Assembly (NCBI GenBank): GCA_046727435.1
Contig: JBKPCR010000061.1
Coordinates: 1 to 9,109 of the forward strand
Length of the DNA: 9,109 nt
Direction of reading: 5' to 3'
Origin: CAVPRW01 sp046727435 [NCBI: bacterium]
GTDB taxonomy: Bacteria > Tectomicrobia > Entotheonellia > J063
A program made the translations under genes and the position numbers. Positions 7,867-9,109 of this stretch are shown here, piece by piece. The notes under the pieces were generated by a model that had not been told where the DNA came from, made no database searches, and worked only from the letters and a program-made list of their open reading frames with translations. Position 1 is the first letter of the stretch. The number at the start of each line of letters is the position of its first letter.

Positions 7867-7910
7867 AAAATGGCTAAATCCATTTTGGGCCATTTCCCCC
7901 TCAAAATGGC
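7867..7910. repeat. Cluster of AAATGG/CCATTT inverted and direct repeats
   Basis: Within 44 bp the motif occurs four times: AAAATGGC (7867-7874), CCATTTT (7880-7886), GCCATTT (7889-7895) and AAAATGGC again (7903-7910). Adjacent copies can fold into two hairpins with 7-bp perfect stems (loops of 6 and 8 nt), or the outer copies can act as a direct repeat with 36-bp period. No T tract follows on the + strand, so a standard intrinsic terminator is unlikely. Protein-binding half-sites or a recombination scar are possible. Confidence 0.45.
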
Positions 7911-8041
7911 GCAAAAAATTATTTGAGAGCCATTCTCGTAAACCGCGATGCCTCTGAACCTAAAGCCGGTAAGTCAGATAGACAAAGGATGACAGCCAAG
8001 TATCGGGTATACCTACCTATAGCCCAGATCGAGGGAATCCT

Positions 8042-8533
8042 ATGGCCGATCTCCGAAACGACCCGGCGTTTGTGGCAGCTATTGCTGCAACACGGGAAGC
8101 TATAGCTGAGCTAGCTAGCCGAGGGGTTCTGGATGCGGAAAGTTTGGTTGCCAGAGGTGGAGGATGGAATAATTTACAAGGACATGCTCAAAGTCTTCTA
8201 CCTTTGGCTGTCGCATTTGCGAGAGCATACTCTCAACGGCTCCATGCTATTCGAGCATCTACAAACCTCCGGCGCAGTATGGGTCCTGCATCTCAGGAAG
8301 CGCGAAATCGTTCGCTTTGGGATCCCGTTATGCGGGAGATGAAACAGTTAATTGCTAACCGGGGTACTGATGTGATTGCAGAGGAACTAGGGCGGGGTAC
8401 TCCTCAAAGCATAGCCGATATTGCTAATACGTATCTCTCAATTGATTACGGAGGGGGACAAACAACAGGAGGAGCTGGCAATACCGTCATAAAGCGTACA
8501 CTTAAAGTACTGGCGCATATCTTTTATGAGTAA
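8042..8533 (+). CDS. Hypothetical protein of 163 residues preceding the methyltransferase
   Basis: I do not recognise this family. The protein is soluble-looking, with no signal peptide or membrane segment. The N-terminal 70 residues are Ala-rich and probably helical (AAIAATREAIAELASRG, then LLPLAVAFARAY). A middle basic part follows, then TPQSIADIANTYLSIDYGGG (120-139), a Gly/Thr-rich turn GGGQTTGGAG (137-146), and a final helix KRTLKVLAHIFYE. ATG 8042 has GAGGG (8031-8035) 6 nt upstream, supporting a real start. Hand counts of three lines (8221-8280, 8341-8400, 8461-8520) give 53, 50 and 45% G+C, lower than brxC, so it may share origin with the methyltransferase that starts 48 bp downstream. 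The position right before the modification gene suggests a BREX accessory or a small regulator, but this is conjecture. Confidence 0.6.
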   Translation: MADLRNDPAFVAAIAATREAIAELASRGVLDAESLVARGGGWNNLQGHAQSLLPLAVAFARAYSQRLHAIRASTNLRRSMGPASQEARNRSLWDPVMREMKQLIANRGTDVIAEELGRGTPQSIADIANTYLSIDYGGGQTTGGAGNTVIKRTLKVLAHIFYE

Positions 8534-8581
8534 AGATGCTAAATATTTGAACAAATAAAAGCGTTGTCACAAGGAGATAAA

Positions 8582-9109
8582 ATGCTTGATGATCACGAAA
8601 AAAAAACTCCTATCAAGCAGATACATATGTTTCCAATTGAACAGCATCAAGCATCCAGATCAAACTCTAGTGAATTAGTTTTACAGCCTGAAACCGAGCA
8701 ATTATCAAAGGATTTCGATGCCTTGCCAAAAATAGATGGGTTTCCTTTAGGTTCTAAAACTGACATTTTAATGCTATCTATACCTCCATTCTTCACAGCC
8801 TGTCCAAATCCTTTCATAGATCGTGGTCTACAAGGAGGTTCACATATACATCCCGATAAGACATTTCAACCTCTAACCGAAGATATATCTGTTGGGAAAA
8901 ATGATCCATTATACTTTGCCCACTATTATCCAACCAAAGTTCCTGCACTAGCTATTGTCCCTTACATTCTACATTTTACTGAACCAGAAGATATCGTTTT
9001 CGATGGGTTCTGTGGAACAGGGATGACTGGTATTGCCGCCCAGCTATGTGAAACCCCAAAAGGGGTTATAGAAGGCATCTGGACATATGGTGCCCGCAGG
9101 GCCATCCTT
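8582..9109 (+). CDS. pglXI: N-terminal part of a BREX-3 DNA methyltransferase (PglXI-like), cut by the window edge
   Basis: The frame is open for 176 codons from ATG 8582 to the right edge. AAGGAG (8571-8576) lies 5 nt upstream. After a polar, low-complexity start of about 60 residues come SIPPFFTACPNPF (66-78), HYYPTKVP (114-121) and DIVFDGFCGTGMTGIAAQ (137-154). The last is the S-adenosylmethionine-binding motif I of N6-adenine/N4-cytosine DNA methyltransferases, and the preceding YPTK element is typical of the type II-like DNA methylase group. The catalytic (D/N/S)PP(Y/F) motif is not certain in the visible part. Following brxF and brxC, this is best read as PglXI, which marks host DNA so the system ignores it. 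Base composition is strikingly A+T-rich: 68 of 180 bases at 8641-8820 are G or C, about 38%, compared with 65% at 2521-2580 in brxC. That suggests a separate origin. Confidence 0.78.
   Translation, partial: MLDDHEKKTPIKQIHMFPIEQHQASRSNSSELVLQPETEQLSKDFDALPKIDGFPLGSKTDILMLSIPPFFTACPNPFIDRGLQGGSHIHPDKTFQPLTEDISVGKNDPLYFAHYYPTKVPALAIVPYILHFTEPEDIVFDGFCGTGMTGIAAQLCETPKGVIEGIWTYGARRAIL

Noticed and set aside
7923-8105. 60-codon ORF overlapping the start of the 163-aa gene
   Set aside because: No ribosome-binding site, and it overlaps the better-supported ATG 8042 frame.
1-9109. CRISPR array, tRNA, rRNA or intact insertion sequence
   Set aside because: I saw no regularly spaced repeats of suitable length, no tRNA-like cloverleaf, no rRNA segment and no transposase with terminal repeats, despite the excisionase-type HTH protein.

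Overview
The window is about 9.1 kb of bacterial chromosome, G+C-rich over its first 7.5 kb. All supportable genes lie on the + strand. The species cannot be fixed from the sequence. The base composition and the two housekeeping-type genes on the left fit many environmental Proteobacteria, Nitrospirota or NC10-type bacteria, and I make no firmer claim.

Left flank (1-820): the 3' end of a 4-hydroxyphenylacetate 3-hydroxylase / 4-hydroxybutyryl-CoA dehydratase family flavoprotein, then a small VOC (glyoxalase-fold) protein with its own likely promoter, closed by a perfect 12-bp hairpin. A stretch with no convincing gene (about 820-1196) follows. It holds two more perfect small hairpins and then a candidate promoter whose -35 box lies inside a TTAGCA-GA-TGCTAA palindrome.

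Defence operon (1197 to the right edge): a 70-aa excisionase-type helix-turn-helix protein overlaps brxF (small P-loop protein). This is followed by a 1236-aa brxC/pglY-type ATPase (DUF6079-like) and, at the far end, by the first 176 codons of a DNA methyltransferase with an FCGTGMTG SAM-binding motif. BrxF, BrxC and PglXI in that order are the first three components of a type 3 BREX phage-defence system. The usual remaining genes (brxHII, pglZ, brxA) would lie beyond the right edge.

The unusual part is the insert between brxC and the methyltransferase. Only 9 bp after brxC begins an ABC/OLD-like AAA_21 ATPase, which overlaps a DUF4276 protein with Toprim-like acidic residues. The pair is a candidate second, PARIS/OLD-like effector module wired into the BREX operon. 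After it come a frameshifted remnant of a winged-helix protein, a cluster of AAATGG/CCATTT repeats, and an unrecognised 163-aa gene. G+C content falls from roughly 60% in brxC to about 50% in the 163-aa gene and under 40% in the methyltransferase, so the operon looks like a mosaic assembled from different sources.
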